Assembly: GCF_000172155.1 (NCBI RefSeq)
Contig: NZ_ABIZ01000001.1
Span: forward strand, 2,327,105 to 2,391,104
Direction: 5' to 3'
Source: Verrucomicrobium spinosum DSM 4136 = JCM 18804
GTDB taxonomy: Bacteria; Verrucomicrobiota; Verrucomicrobiia; Verrucomicrobiales; Verrucomicrobiaceae
DNA: 64,000 nt
This document shows positions 9,155-19,136 of the stretch, in pieces. Position 1 is the first letter of the stretch. The number at the start of each line of letters is the position of its first letter. Both the position numbers and the translations under genes were made by a program. Under the pieces are notes generated by a model, which did no database searches, was not told where the DNA came from, and saw nothing but the letters and a program-made list of their open reading frames with translations.

Positions 9155-9265
9155 GCTGGGCCTGTAGAGGGCGAGGATGGAGACCTGCCTGTCCAGTCTC
9201 GGAAATCCTCCTTGCCTACTGCGGAAGTGGTGTAAGAAGAGGACGCACGCAACTCGTGTGAACCG

Positions 9266-10450
9266 ATGATCCGTCCCTCCTCCTCTCGCACTTCTGTCAC
9301 CCTGCATCGATCCACTTTGTGGATGATGGCGGCAGCGTGTGGGGCATCGGCGGCGAACATTTTCTACAACCAGCCCCTGCTGGGAAAGTTCGCGCTCGCC
9401 TATCAGGCCAGCCCTTCCAAGGCCGGGTTGGTGGCGACCGCGGCGCAGGTCGGCTACGGCATCGGGCTGTTCCTCTTTGTGCCATTGGGGGATCTGCTGA
9501 ACCGCCGCAAGGTGGTCTTGCTCCTCATGAGCTTGTGTACAGCTCTGCTGGCCGCCACGGCTGCCGCGCCAGGGCTGCTGACGTTGATCTGGCTGCACCT
9601 GCTCATTGGCATCACCACCATGAACGCGCAGATCCTCATTCCCTTCGGCATGGAGCTTTCTCCGCCGAAAGAACGGGGGCGCACGGTGGGGGTGCTCATG
9701 GCCGGTCTGCTGTGCGGAGTGCTGCTGGCGAGGGTCGTCTCAGGCTTTGTCGGGGAGCACATCGGCTGGCGCATGGTGTACGTCCTGGCCGCGGTGATCA
9801 TGCTCGTGATCCTCGTTTCCTTGTACCGGGGGCTGCCTCATCGCCCTCCGGTGGCGGCGCACATGAGCTACGGGAGGTTCATGAAAGAAATGTTCCAGCT
9901 CTGGGGACGGCTTCCGGCCCTGTGGACCGCCTCTGCGGTAGGCGGCTTGTCGTTTGGGTGCTTCACCGCGTTCTGGACCACGCTTTCTTTCCTTCTGATG
10001 GATCGTTTCGGGATGGGCGCGTCGGCCGCTGGCACCTTTGGAGTGATCGGCCTGGCCGGAGTACTGGCTGCACCGCTGGCTGGCAGGGTCTCAGACCGTC
10101 GCGGCCCCCGCTTCACGGTGACCGTTTCGCTGTTGCTGATTGCCCTTTCATTTGTCGGCATGTCCTTTTGGCTTACCCTGCCCATGCTGGTGTTGGGCGT
10201 GATCTTCATGGACCTGGGAGTACAGGCCATTCAAGTGGCCGCTCAGACCCGCGTCATCTCCCTCGTGCCTGATGCCGGGAGCAGGCTGAACACCTTTTAC
10301 ATGGTGATGCGATTTGTCGGGGGAGCGTTGGGTTCCTTCCTGGGGGCGACGGCGTGGGCCCACTGGCAATGGCCCGGCGTCTGCTGCGTGGCGGTGGGGT
10401 TGGTGTTGGCGGCGTTAGTTGTGCATACCGTGGACCGGGGAGGTCGGTGA
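9266..10450 (+). CDS. MFS transporter
   Basis: A 394-residue, 12-helix major facilitator. ANIFYNQPLLGKFA in the first helix is typical of a bacterial drug/metabolite exporter group, and the loop 2-3 motif is PLGDLLNRRKVVLL with its counterpart PLAGRVSDRRGPRFT in the second half. Substrate unknown. It sits alone after the alcohol dehydrogenase with a 111-base gap. Its stop codon (10448-10450) falls inside the first unit of an 8-bp tandem repeat. Confidence 0.9.
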   Translation: MIRPSSSRTSVTLHRSTLWMMAAACGASAANIFYNQPLLGKFALAYQASPSKAGLVATAAQVGYGIGLFLFVPLGDLLNRRKVVLLLMSLCTALLAATAAAPGLLTLIWLHLLIGITTMNAQILIPFGMELSPPKERGRTVGVLMAGLLCGVLLARVVSGFVGEHIGWRMVYVLAAVIMLVILVSLYRGLPHRPPVAAHMSYGRFMKEMFQLWGRLPALWTASAVGGLSFGCFTAFWTTLSFLLMDRFGMGASAAGTFGVIGLAGVLAAPLAGRVSDRRGPRFTVTVSLLLIALSFVGMSFWLTLPMLVLGVIFMDLGVQAIQVAAQTRVISLVPDAGSRLNTFYMVMRFVGGALGSFLGATAWAHWQWPGVCCVAVGLVLAALVVHTVDRGGR

Positions 10451-10508
10451 CTCGGTAAATCAGTAATTCGGTGAACCGGTAAGCCAGTAGCCCAGTGGGC
10501 AGTTGAAG
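10445..10508 (+). repeat. Degenerate 8-bp tandem repeat (RGT core)
   Basis: Eight consecutive units, seven of 8 bp and one of 7 bp, all with CGGT, CAGT or AGT at the same phase (CGGTGACT, CGGTAAAT, CAGTAATT, CGGTGAAC, CGGTAAGC, CAGTAGCC, CAGTGGGC, AGTTGAAG). The first unit contains the MFS stop codon. Confidence 0.8.
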
Positions 10509-10546
10509 TCTCAGGGCGAAGGGAAAGGCAGGTGACAGATGGACGC

Positions 10547-10578
10547 AAAAAAACGGCGACCCGGTGAAGGCCGCCGTT
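10547..10578 (-). terminator. Intrinsic terminator of pyruvate carboxylase
   Basis: On the minus strand an AACGGCGGCC...GGGTCGCCGTT stem is followed by seven T residues, 34 bases after the pyc stop codon. Confidence 0.88.
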
Positions 10579-10611
10579 CTCTGAAACTGATGAGGAGCAG
10601 TTGTCTTCCGC

Positions 10612-13600
10612 TTACTTCTCCAGCCGCACCATGAGGTCCTTGCTCTCGACCGTGCTGCCCACGGCCACGAGGATTTCCTTCACCACGCCGGTGACCGGGG
10701 AGGTGACGGTGGTAAACATCTTCATGGCCTCGAGCGTAAGGAGGGCGTCGCCTTCCTTGACTTTGGCTCCGGGATTGACAGCGATGCTAGCCACCATGCC
10801 GGGCATGGGGGCACCCACCTGCAACGAATCTGCCGGATCCGCCTTGAGGTTGGTCTTCACTTCCTTGCCCAGAGATTTGTCCCGGATCTGGACGTGGCGG
10901 GGATAGCCGTTGAGTTCGAAGATGGCCGTGCGCTGCCCGGCCTGGTCGGCCTCGGTGATGTTGAGCAGGCGTGCGAACAGGGTTTTGCCCGCCTCGAGGT
11001 TGATGGTGATCTCTTCCTTGTCCTTCAGCCCGTAGAAGTATGCCGAGGTGGGCAGGACGCTGATGTCGCTGTACGAGTCGCGGAACTTCACGAAGTCTGC
11101 GAAGACCTGTGGGTACATGAGGTGGCTGTACAGATCGTCGTCGGTGACGGCGTCTTCGGCCACCCCGAGGCTGGTGGCGAGCCCGGCACGGGTCTTGGCC
11201 AGATCCACCTTCTCGGCGCGTTCGCCGGGGCGGTTGGTGAAGGGCTTGCGCTTGCCGAGGATGATCTTTTGCACATCCGCAGGCCAACCGCCCATGGGCT
11301 GGCCGAGGCCACCCTGGAGCATGTCGATGACGCTCTCCGGGAAGCTGGTGCCAGGCGGGAGGCTGTGCAGGTAGCTTCGCGCCTCTCCGGACTTCACGCC
11401 ACGGGTCACCATGAACATGCACATGTCTCCCACCACTTTGCTGGAAGGGGTGACCTTGACGATGTCGCCAAAGAGCTCGTTCACCTCTGCATACATGCGG
11501 GCGATCTCTGGCCAGCGATGCCCGATGCCCATGCTTTCGGCCTGTTCCTTGAGGTTGGTGTATTGACCGCCGGGCATCTCATGGAGATACACCTCAGCGG
11601 TGCCGTAAGGCTCGGCGGTGTCGAAGGGCTTGTAGAAGGCTCGAACCGCGGCCCAGTAGTCGCTGAACTCCTGAAGCGCGTCAGAATCCAGTCCGGTGTC
11701 GCGTGGCGTGTGCTGAAGGGCGGCGACGATGCTGTTGAGGTTGGGCTGGCTGGTGCAGCCGGAGAGGCTGGAAAGAGCGGCATCGCAAACGTCCACTCCC
11801 GCCTCGGCGGCCATGAGAATGCTGCTGGCGTTCAGCCCGCTGGTGTCATGCGTGTGGAAGTGGATGGGGATGCCGATCTCTTCCTTGAGGGCTTTGACGA
11901 GCTTCTTGGCGGCCATGGGGCGGCAGAGGCCGGCCATGTCCTTGATGCAGAGCATGTGGGCTCCCATCTTTTCCAGCTCCTTGGCCAGCTTCACATAGTA
12001 CTGCAGGGAGTACTTGTCGCGCTTGGGATCGAGGATGTTGCCGGTGTAGCAGATAGTGCCTTCGCAGATGGACTGCGTTTCTTCACGGACCGCCTGCATG
12101 GCCTCAGTGAGGTTCGGCAGATAGTTGAGGCTGTCGAAGATTCGGAAGATGTCCATCCCGTTCTGCGCCGCGTGCTTGATGAAGCCGCGCACCACGTTGT
12201 CGGGATAGTTCGTGTAGCCAACCGCATTGCTGCCGCGGAAGAGCATCTGGAAGCAGATGTTCGGGATGCGCTCACGCAGATCGCGCAAGCGTTCCCAGGG
12301 GCACTCCCGCAGGAAGCGCATGGCGGTGTCGAAGGTGGCACCTCCCCACATTTCCATGGAGAAGAGCTGGGGTGCCCGGTGCGCCACGGCATCGGCGATG
12401 GCCAGCATGTCATAGCTGCGCACGCGGGTGGCGAGGAGGGACTGGTGCGCATCGCGCATGGTGGTGTCCGTCAGGAGCAGTCGCTTCTGCTTGCCCACCC
12501 ACTCGGCGAATTTCTCCGGCCCGAGCTTGGTCAGGAGCTGCTTGGTGCCCTCCTGCGGAGCGGTGAGGTGGTCGTAGGCCACTTTGGGCGCGGAGACGAA
12601 GGCCTTGGCAGGCTTGTAGCCTTTGGCATTGGGGTTTCCGTTCACTGTGACATCCGCAAGGTAGCTCAGGAGCTTGGTGGCGCGGTCTTTGCGCTTTTCA
12701 AACTGGAACAGCTGCGGGTTGGTGTCGATGAAGCGGGTCGTGGCCTTGCCTTCCGAGAAGATGGGGTTGGAGATGACGTTCTCCAGGAAGGGGATGTTCG
12801 TCTTCACCCCGCGGATGCGGAACTCGCGCAGGGCGCGGTCCATCCGGCTGAGGCTCTGCTGGTAGGTGCGGCCGAAGGTGGTGACCTTCACCAGCATGGA
12901 GTCATAGTACGGCGTGATGACGGCGTTGTTCGTGCCCAGGGCACCGTCCAGACGTACGCCGAAGCCGCCCGCGCTGCGGTAAGTGAGGATCTTGCCAAAG
13001 TCTGGCGTGAAGTTGTTTTCCGGATCCTCGGTGGTGATGCGGCACTGAATGGCGTAGCCGCTCTTTTCCACCTGATCCTGTGCGGGCAGGCCAATGGGCT
13101 CCTCGTGAAGCTTGTGCCCCTGCGCGATGAGGATCTGACAGCGCACGATGTCGATGCCGGTGACTTCCTCCGTCACGGTGTGCTCCACCTGGATGCGGGG
13201 GTTCATTTCGATGAAATACCAGTCGCCGGTATCCACATCCACGAGGTATTCCACCGTGCCGGCGTGAGAGTAGTTCACCTCTCTGGCGATGTTCACCGCG
13301 GAGGCACAGAGGCCGTCGATGATGTTCTGGTCAATGCCGTAGCTGGGGGCCTGCTCAATGACCTTCTGGTGGCGACGTTGCACTGAGCAGTCGCGCTCAT
13401 GCAGGTGCAGCACGTTGCCGTGCTTGTCTGCGAGGATCTGCACTTCGATGTGCTTGGCGCGGCCCACGAACTTCTCCAGGAAGACGGCTCCATTGCCAAA
13501 GGCGCGCTTGGCCTCGGTCTGGGCTTCGTCGAGCAGGCGCTCCAGTTCCTCAGGCTTCTGCACGACGCGCATGCCGCGACCACCACCACCGAAGGCTGCC

Positions 13601-14142
13601 TTGATGATGAGGGGGAAGCCGATCTTTTTGGCGGCGGAGAGGGCTTCCTTGCGGTTGTCGATCGGGTCATGCGTGCCCTGCAGGGTGGGGACCTTGAGCT
13701 TGTCCGCCACGTTGCGGGCGGCGGTCTTGTCACCCATCATGTTCAGCACCTTGGGATCGGGGCCGATGAAGATGATGCCTTCGCGGGCACAGGCGGCGGC
13801 GAAGTCAGGGTTCTCGGAGAGAAAGCCGTAGCCTGGGTGGATGGCATCCACGCCTTTTTCCTTGGCCAGGGCGACGATGCCTTCGATGTCGAGATAGGCT
13901 CCGAGCGGTCCTTTTTCGGTGTTGAGCTGGTAGGCTTCGTCTGCCTTGAAGCGGTGGGGGCAGAAGCGGTCCTCATTGGCGTAGATCGCCACCGTACGGA
14001 TGCCCAGTTCCGTGGCTGCCCGCATCACGCGGATAGCGATTTCTGACCGGTTGGCCACCATCAGCTTTTTGATCGGCCGGATCGCTGGGGCGGCGGACTC
14101 GGCGACGGGTGCGGCAGTCTTGGTCTTGGCAGTCTTGGGCAT
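10612..14142 (-). CDS. pyc: Pyruvate carboxylase
   Basis: A single-chain enzyme of 1176 residues, the normal length for the family, that carboxylates pyruvate to oxaloacetate for anaplerosis. Domain order: ATP-grasp biotin carboxylase (about 25-480; KKLMVANRSEIAIRVMRA, FGGGGRGMRVV), carboxyltransferase TIM barrel (about 555-830; TDTTMRDAHQSLLATRVR), central PYC/OADA domain, and a C-terminal biotinyl domain whose EAMKM puts the biotinylated Lys near residue 1141. The start at 14142 is chosen because upstream sequence is not conserved and overlaps the divergent SDR promoter region. The first ~22 residues are a Lys/Ala/Thr-rich tail. Confidence 0.97.
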   Translation of the reverse strand: MPKTAKTKTAAPVAESAAPAIRPIKKLMVANRSEIAIRVMRAATELGIRTVAIYANEDRFCPHRFKADEAYQLNTEKGPLGAYLDIEGIVALAKEKGVDAIHPGYGFLSENPDFAAACAREGIIFIGPDPKVLNMMGDKTAARNVADKLKVPTLQGTHDPIDNRKEALSAAKKIGFPLIIKAAFGGGGRGMRVVQKPEELERLLDEAQTEAKRAFGNGAVFLEKFVGRAKHIEVQILADKHGNVLHLHERDCSVQRRHQKVIEQAPSYGIDQNIIDGLCASAVNIAREVNYSHAGTVEYLVDVDTGDWYFIEMNPRIQVEHTVTEEVTGIDIVRCQILIAQGHKLHEEPIGLPAQDQVEKSGYAIQCRITTEDPENNFTPDFGKILTYRSAGGFGVRLDGALGTNNAVITPYYDSMLVKVTTFGRTYQQSLSRMDRALREFRIRGVKTNIPFLENVISNPIFSEGKATTRFIDTNPQLFQFEKRKDRATKLLSYLADVTVNGNPNAKGYKPAKAFVSAPKVAYDHLTAPQEGTKQLLTKLGPEKFAEWVGKQKRLLLTDTTMRDAHQSLLATRVRSYDMLAIADAVAHRAPQLFSMEMWGGATFDTAMRFLRECPWERLRDLRERIPNICFQMLFRGSNAVGYTNYPDNVVRGFIKHAAQNGMDIFRIFDSLNYLPNLTEAMQAVREETQSICEGTICYTGNILDPKRDKYSLQYYVKLAKELEKMGAHMLCIKDMAGLCRPMAAKKLVKALKEEIGIPIHFHTHDTSGLNASSILMAAEAGVDVCDAALSSLSGCTSQPNLNSIVAALQHTPRDTGLDSDALQEFSDYWAAVRAFYKPFDTAEPYGTAEVYLHEMPGGQYTNLKEQAESMGIGHRWPEIARMYAEVNELFGDIVKVTPSSKVVGDMCMFMVTRGVKSGEARSYLHSLPPGTSFPESVIDMLQGGLGQPMGGWPADVQKIILGKRKPFTNRPGERAEKVDLAKTRAGLATSLGVAEDAVTDDDLYSHLMYPQVFADFVKFRDSYSDISVLPTSAYFYGLKDKEEITINLEAGKTLFARLLNITEADQAGQRTAIFELNGYPRHVQIRDKSLGKEVKTNLKADPADSLQVGAPMPGMVASIAVNPGAKVKEGDALLTLEAMKMFTTVTSPVTGVVKEILVAVGSTVESKDLMVRLEK

Positions 14143-14313
14143 GGTTGGTTGAGGAAGGAGGATGGGAGTCCAAATGGGAAGCTCGCGATTGTCGGATTGG
14201 ATACCGGGGTTTGCAAACGGATCATGGGAAACGTCAGTAACCGGCGATATTTTGAGCAGGATTGGCACAAGTTGGCGATTGGCATTTGCGTCTGGGCGCG
14301 CTTGAATGGCGGG

Positions 14314-15003
14314 ATGAAGACGCCTGCAGTTGCCCTGGTCACTGGAGCTGGAAAAGGGATCGGCCGGGAGGTGGCCCGGTTGCTGGTGGAAAAGGGGCTG
14401 GAAGTATGGGTGGCAGCGCGCAATGCGGGACAAGCTGCGGAGGTGGCAGAGGCTCTGGGACCTCAGGCGCATGCCGTGACGTTGGATGTTACGCATGAAG
14501 GTTCGGTGCAGGCCGCCGCAGCGGAAGTGGAGCAACGGTCTGGCCGGCTTGATGTGCTGATTAACAACGCCGCCGTCCTGCTGGACCGGGCAGATGACAT
14601 CGCTGCCGTGCCGGTGGAAGTCCTACGGCACACGCTGGAAACCAACGTGCTCGGGGTGTGGCGGGTCGTTCAGGCCTTCCTGCCCCTGCTGGAGAAGAGT
14701 GCGGCTCCACGAATCGTCAATGTCTCCAGTGGAGCCGGGCAACTCAGCGACCCTGGCAACTGGGCTCCGGCCTACAGTGTCTCCAAGACGGCCCTCAATG
14801 GCGTGACCACTCAGCTCGCGGTGGCGCGCCCGCACATGGCGGTGAACGCCGTATCTCCCGGATGGTGCCGTACGGACATGGGCGGACCTGGCGCGACGAA
14901 GTCTGCCGAGGAAGGTGCGGACAGCATTGTCTGGTTGGCGGTAGAGGCACCCCAGAACCTGACCGGGAAGTTTATCTCAGACCGGCGGGAGATGGCTTGG
15001 TAG
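14314..15003 (+). CDS. Short-chain dehydrogenase/reductase
   Basis: A 229-residue classical SDR. It has TGAGKGIG for NAD(P) binding near the N-terminus, LINNAAV, the active-site Ser in NVSSGAG, and YSVSK with the catalytic Tyr and Lys. The later SPGWCRTDMGG is typical of carbonyl-reductase-like SDRs. Substrate unknown. It is divergent from pyc, with 171 bases between start codons. Nothing ties it to pyruvate metabolism beyond position. Confidence 0.92.
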   Translation: MKTPAVALVTGAGKGIGREVARLLVEKGLEVWVAARNAGQAAEVAEALGPQAHAVTLDVTHEGSVQAAAAEVEQRSGRLDVLINNAAVLLDRADDIAAVPVEVLRHTLETNVLGVWRVVQAFLPLLEKSAAPRIVNVSSGAGQLSDPGNWAPAYSVSKTALNGVTTQLAVARPHMAVNAVSPGWCRTDMGGPGATKSAEEGADSIVWLAVEAPQNLTGKFISDRREMAW

Positions 15004-15028
15004 TCAGGGGTGAGAGGGCGTTTTTTTA

Positions 15029-15068
15029 GACAGGATTGACAAGATTTCTGAAGGATTAACAAAAGGGG
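15029..15068 (+). repeat. 9-bp-unit repeat (ACAGGATTR type), solo copy
   Basis: Begins 25 bases after the SDR stop codon with GACAGGATTGACAAGATTT, then a spacer and GGATTAACAAAAGGGG. The same pattern occurs at 57433-57473 and, as A-rich variants, on both sides of the GxxExxY gene at 30926-31377. Confidence 0.6.
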
Positions 15069-15160
15069 ATTTAGGTTGCATCTTGAGGGGCGGGGAGACT
15101 AACGGTTGGTCGCCCTCCGAGCCAGCGCTGGTCACGTCTTTGAAGGTCACAAGGCCCTTC

Positions 15161-17692
15161 TTACTCCAGGTAGATGTCGTCTCCCAGGAGGAGTTTATCG
15201 AGGTAATAGCTCTTCAGGTAACCAAGGGTGGGGTGCGTATCGAGATCGCCCGTGTATTTAAAGTGGACCGGCACCCATGGGTCACCGGTAGAGGGGAGCT
15301 GCACCGGGGATTCCAAGGAGCGGCTCGTCTGCGTCAGTTCCACCGGAGTTGAGAGCAGCGGGGAGGTGACAGTGAGGGAGGACTGGCTGCGGTTCTCTCC
15401 CATAAACCGCACGCGCAACTTCAGCACAGGTTCACCTTCCAGATTGCGGGGCAGCTTCAGCCACAGGGTGCCCTCTTGTTTGCCCCAAATGAGCAGATGA
15501 CCATCTTTGGTCCTGGGTTTGGTTGAAGCAAAGTCACCCCAGTGGATCTGGGGCTGTAGCCCCAGGTTTTGAGTCAGCGTGGGGGGCGGCAGACGAAAGA
15601 GGCGTTCCTCACCCAGCTGGACTTGGTAGGCGGTGCCAGGGGTCTTGCGGAAGAAGAAGAGACTGTCTCCAGCTTCGCCTTTCACCGGAGGCACGAGCTC
15701 AACGAGAGACATCTGGGGGTGCAACGCTTTCAGGGTGGATTCCTGCCATTGGCGGGTGGCAATGATGAACCCTCTTTCAGCGGCGCTCTCAAGCACGGCG
15801 GTGCGTGAGAGCGCTTCGCCTTGAGGGCTGGGCACCAACCTGATATAGCTGCCGTTCAGTTCGAGATAGGGCGTTTTATCAGGGGCCTCCGAGTAGGTGA
15901 ATAGAGGGAAATCGGCAGCTGGCTTGCTGGGGCCTTCCTTGAGCGTGGTGCTGATCTGGCTGAGGACTGCTTTCGAATAAAGCGACATTTCGAGATGGCG
16001 ATGGCCTCCCGCGTCGCTGAAATGGGCACCTTGATCAAGGCGGAACATCATAATGCCCCGGCCCAGGCCAAACTGATGCCACCCCAGTGCCGCCAGAAGC
16101 ACGAAGCTCAGGCTGCCCGCGAGCGGTGGCAGCCAACGTTCTGATTTGACCAGAATCCTGCTGCCGCGATCCACGACAACCAGCAGGCCTCCGAGTGCGG
16201 AGAACGTGGCCAGCGGCCCCCAGCACCAGTTGGGGATATCCTTGGCCAAATCCCAGAGGTGCTGGGGATGGAAAGGCAGGGGGACGTGGGGCAGATGGGC
16301 CACGACCAGCGACGGCAGCAGCGCCGCAAACGGGAATACAAGTATGGCAGCCAGGCCAGGCTGCCAGGGCTGGCGACGCCAGTGCATCAGCATCACGAGC
16401 ATGCCCGCCAGGGCCACCGCGCCCACATATGGACGTGTCGCCCAGTGGTTCAAAAAGAAAACGTGCGCGAAATCCGACTTCCCGTCCAGGGGCGAGCGGG
16501 CGCAGGGCGTGAACTCCACTGGCAGCAGCAGCCAGCAGGCTGCCATGGAGGAAACGAGTGCCGCCAGGCCCACGCCAGCTTGTTTTCCTTGAACCCGCTG
16601 ATGCCAGTAGCCAAGGATGGAGTCGATGGGTTTGTTCAGGTTCCAGAGGGCTGCCATCCCAACCACGGTGCCCACACCGGCAAGCCATTGAGGCTGGTGC
16701 AGCATGGTGGCCAGTGAGAAGGAGAGGGGGAGCCCACACCACCACGCGACGGCGAGCAGATGCCGGCCCGGCCGCATCAGAGGCTGGAGCACAAGCACGA
16801 GACAGAGGAACACCGCCAGATAGGGGATGGTGATGGCTCCAAACCCAAAGGCCAAACTGAAGAGGGCCCCGGCCTCCACCCCGGCCTGGCCTGACTCACC
16901 CCGGGCAGCCGCCCAAACCCATCGGGCCATTCCGGCAAACAGGAAGAACACGGCGAAGGCAGTCTCCTTGGCACTGATGAAGAGCCCGTAGTCACCCATC
17001 ATGGTCGTCAGGAAAAGGATGTAGAGGACGAACGGGGCCCATGCGCTGCTGGCACCGGGAAGGAAGGCGCACAGGCGTTTGGAACAAAAGAATGCCAGAA
17101 GATTGAGCACCAGTTTGCTCCCGGCTGCGACCGTGGCAGCAGGGATGGTTGGAGCCAATAACACTGAGGGCCAGTAGAGCCAGGCGATGTAACCCGGTGA
17201 ACCCTGGGCCGTCAGAAAGCTCACGCCGGGCTTCATCACCGCACCCGCCATCCAATACAGGGCGGCGTTGTCCGAAGCGTAAGGGAACTGGAAAATGGCA
17301 AAGGCGGCAAATGACAGTGCGAGGGCCATCCCTGCCAGGTTGAGCGGCTGGCAAAGCTGTCTCACCAGACCCGTCAGCAGCGTGATGTAGTTCTTCCAGA
17401 ATCCTGGGCTGGACAGGCTGCAAAACGCGATCAAGGCCGCATCCGTCCCTTGTTTGACAAGCCATGCGGTCGCAGGCTGGCCTTTGAGATCCAGCGCCAG
17501 GGCATGCACCACGAAGAATTGCAACGTGGACCAGAGCAGACCGAGGGCCATGGCGTGCACTGCGGTGTCTCCGGCCGCGGAGGAGAAGGGGATCCATTTT
17601 GCGCACCGGATCCGGAGGGCGTATCCAGGCAGCATCAATCCTGCGAGAAACCAAAAGACGGTAAGCGATGACGCAAGAATGAGAGCGGACAT
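15161..17692 (-). CDS. Large polytopic membrane protein, unknown function
   Basis: 843 residues. The first ~560 contain about 11-13 hydrophobic segments (for example FWFLAGLMLPGYAL, ALSFAAFAIF, PYLAVFLCLVLVL), and the last ~280 residues are soluble with an EPVLKLRVRF-type beta-rich end. The shape recalls GT-C-like membrane glycosyltransferases, but no defining motif (such as an early loop DD/ED pair) was confirmed, so no enzyme activity is claimed. It is monocistronic and divergent from the Tat oxidoreductase gene. Confidence 0.65.
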   Translation of the reverse strand: MSALILASSLTVFWFLAGLMLPGYALRIRCAKWIPFSSAAGDTAVHAMALGLLWSTLQFFVVHALALDLKGQPATAWLVKQGTDAALIAFCSLSSPGFWKNYITLLTGLVRQLCQPLNLAGMALALSFAAFAIFQFPYASDNAALYWMAGAVMKPGVSFLTAQGSPGYIAWLYWPSVLLAPTIPAATVAAGSKLVLNLLAFFCSKRLCAFLPGASSAWAPFVLYILFLTTMMGDYGLFISAKETAFAVFFLFAGMARWVWAAARGESGQAGVEAGALFSLAFGFGAITIPYLAVFLCLVLVLQPLMRPGRHLLAVAWWCGLPLSFSLATMLHQPQWLAGVGTVVGMAALWNLNKPIDSILGYWHQRVQGKQAGVGLAALVSSMAACWLLLPVEFTPCARSPLDGKSDFAHVFFLNHWATRPYVGAVALAGMLVMLMHWRRQPWQPGLAAILVFPFAALLPSLVVAHLPHVPLPFHPQHLWDLAKDIPNWCWGPLATFSALGGLLVVVDRGSRILVKSERWLPPLAGSLSFVLLAALGWHQFGLGRGIMMFRLDQGAHFSDAGGHRHLEMSLYSKAVLSQISTTLKEGPSKPAADFPLFTYSEAPDKTPYLELNGSYIRLVPSPQGEALSRTAVLESAAERGFIIATRQWQESTLKALHPQMSLVELVPPVKGEAGDSLFFFRKTPGTAYQVQLGEERLFRLPPPTLTQNLGLQPQIHWGDFASTKPRTKDGHLLIWGKQEGTLWLKLPRNLEGEPVLKLRVRFMGENRSQSSLTVTSPLLSTPVELTQTSRSLESPVQLPSTGDPWVPVHFKYTGDLDTHPTLGYLKSYYLDKLLLGDDIYLE

Positions 17693-17844
17693 GACAGCGC
17701 GCCCCCTCTACCCCTGGGAAGGCCAAACGTGTCAACGCCTGGTGTGGAGATTCAGCAGTCTCTTGCAGGCCGGTTTAGCGGCATGACTTTGGAATATTTG
17801 GCGGACTCTTTCGTATGGTGGTTGTTCGCAACCTCCCATACACC

Positions 17845-19032
17845 ATGACGCGCCGACACTTCCTCGCCACCACCTCCGCCGCTGCTGCATCCCTCCCTTC
17901 TCTTCAGGCTGCCCAGGGGGGCAAACTGAAGGTGGCGGTAATCGGGCACTCCGGTCGCGGTGCGTACGGGCATGGGCTGGACACGATGTGGCTGCAAGTG
18001 CCAGAGACGGAAATCGTGGGCGTGGCGGATGCGGATGAAAAAGGGCTGGCTGGCGCGGTGACGAAGCTCAAGCTCAAGAGCGAGCAGGGATTTGCAGAAT
18101 ACGCAAAGATGCTGGCGACGGTGAAGCCCGACATCGTGGCCATTGGTCCGCGTCACGTTGACCAGCATCGCGACATGTTGCTGGCTGCGATCAACTCGGG
18201 GGCGAAGGGCATCTACATTGAGAAGCCGTTCGTTCGCACGCTGGCCGAGGCCGATGAGGTGCTGGCTGCGGCGAAGGCGAAGAACGTGAAGATTTCGATC
18301 GCTCATCGCAACCGCTTTCACCCTGTGCTGCCTGTGGTGCAGAAGCTCATCGACGACGGCACGGTGGGCCAGGTGCTGGAGATGCGCGGTCGTGGGAAGG
18401 AAGACCAGCGTGGGGGCGGACTGGACCTCTGGGTGCTGGGCACTCATGTGATGAATCTGGCCTGTTACTTCGGGGGCAAACCGTTGGAGTGCTCCGCCGT
18501 CGTTTTGCAGAACGGCAAGCCGGTCACCAAGGCTGACGTGGCGGAAGGAGCGGAGGGCATTGGTCTGCTCGCCGGGAATGAAGTGCATGCCCGTTACCAG
18601 ATGGAGCGCGGCATGCCGGTCTATTTTGACTCCATTCAGAATGCGGGGGTGAAGGAGGCAGCTTTCGGGCTGCAGATCATCGGCACCAAGGGCATCGTCG
18701 ATTTTCGCATTGATGTGGAACCCCTTGCGCACTTCCTGCCGGGGAATCCTTTCCGTCCCGTGAAGGAGCCCCGAGTGTGGCAGCCTATCACTACCGGTGG
18801 CATTGGCCAACAGGAGCCGATTGCGAACCTCGGGAAGAATGTCGGTGGACACCTCACTGCGGCGGCAGACCTGATCGCTGCCGTCCGGGAGAACCGAGAG
18901 CCGCTTTGCAGTGGCGAAGAGGGGCGCACTACTGTGGAAATCGTGGCCGGAGCGTTCGAGTCCCACCGGCTGGGGGGGGCTAGAGTGGCCCTGCCGCTGA
19001 GTGACCGCGGAAATCCTCTGGCGAAGTTGTAG
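17845..19032 (+). CDS. Tat-exported Gfo/Idh/MocA-family oxidoreductase
   Basis: About 395 residues. The N-terminus MTRRHFLATTSAAAASLP is a twin-arginine signal, so the folded enzyme with bound nucleotide is probably moved across the membrane. The Rossmann fold starts at KLKVAVIGHSGRGAYG, and IEKPFVRT carries the family's Lys-Pro motif (EKP). These enzymes oxidise or epimerise sugars and inositols with NAD(P). Exported copies are common in Planctomycetes and Verrucomicrobia. The start at 17845 gives a proper Tat signal; the frame extends 10 codons upstream. Confidence 0.9.
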   Translation: MTRRHFLATTSAAAASLPSLQAAQGGKLKVAVIGHSGRGAYGHGLDTMWLQVPETEIVGVADADEKGLAGAVTKLKLKSEQGFAEYAKMLATVKPDIVAIGPRHVDQHRDMLLAAINSGAKGIYIEKPFVRTLAEADEVLAAAKAKNVKISIAHRNRFHPVLPVVQKLIDDGTVGQVLEMRGRGKEDQRGGGLDLWVLGTHVMNLACYFGGKPLECSAVVLQNGKPVTKADVAEGAEGIGLLAGNEVHARYQMERGMPVYFDSIQNAGVKEAAFGLQIIGTKGIVDFRIDVEPLAHFLPGNPFRPVKEPRVWQPITTGGIGQQEPIANLGKNVGGHLTAAADLIAAVRENREPLCSGEEGRTTVEIVAGAFESHRLGGARVALPLSDRGNPLAKL

Positions 19033-19136
19033 GGACCGCACCGAGTGTTCCAGAATTTATCGACTCAGAGAGACGATCTTGTGCACCTTCTCAAAACTCG
19101 CGTTTGACAGGGCCGCCAAAATGAATTTCATCGCCT

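Noticed and set aside
10894-13386. 830-codon open frame antisense to pyruvate carboxylase
   Set aside because: Lies wholly inside a well-supported gene; long antisense frames are common in high-GC DNA. Its product shows no domain and is full of Gly/Val/His runs.
14143-14535. 131-codon upstream extension of pyruvate carboxylase
   Set aside because: Not conserved in the family, runs into the divergent SDR gene, and its Arg/Pro/Ser-rich content is unlike the enzyme.
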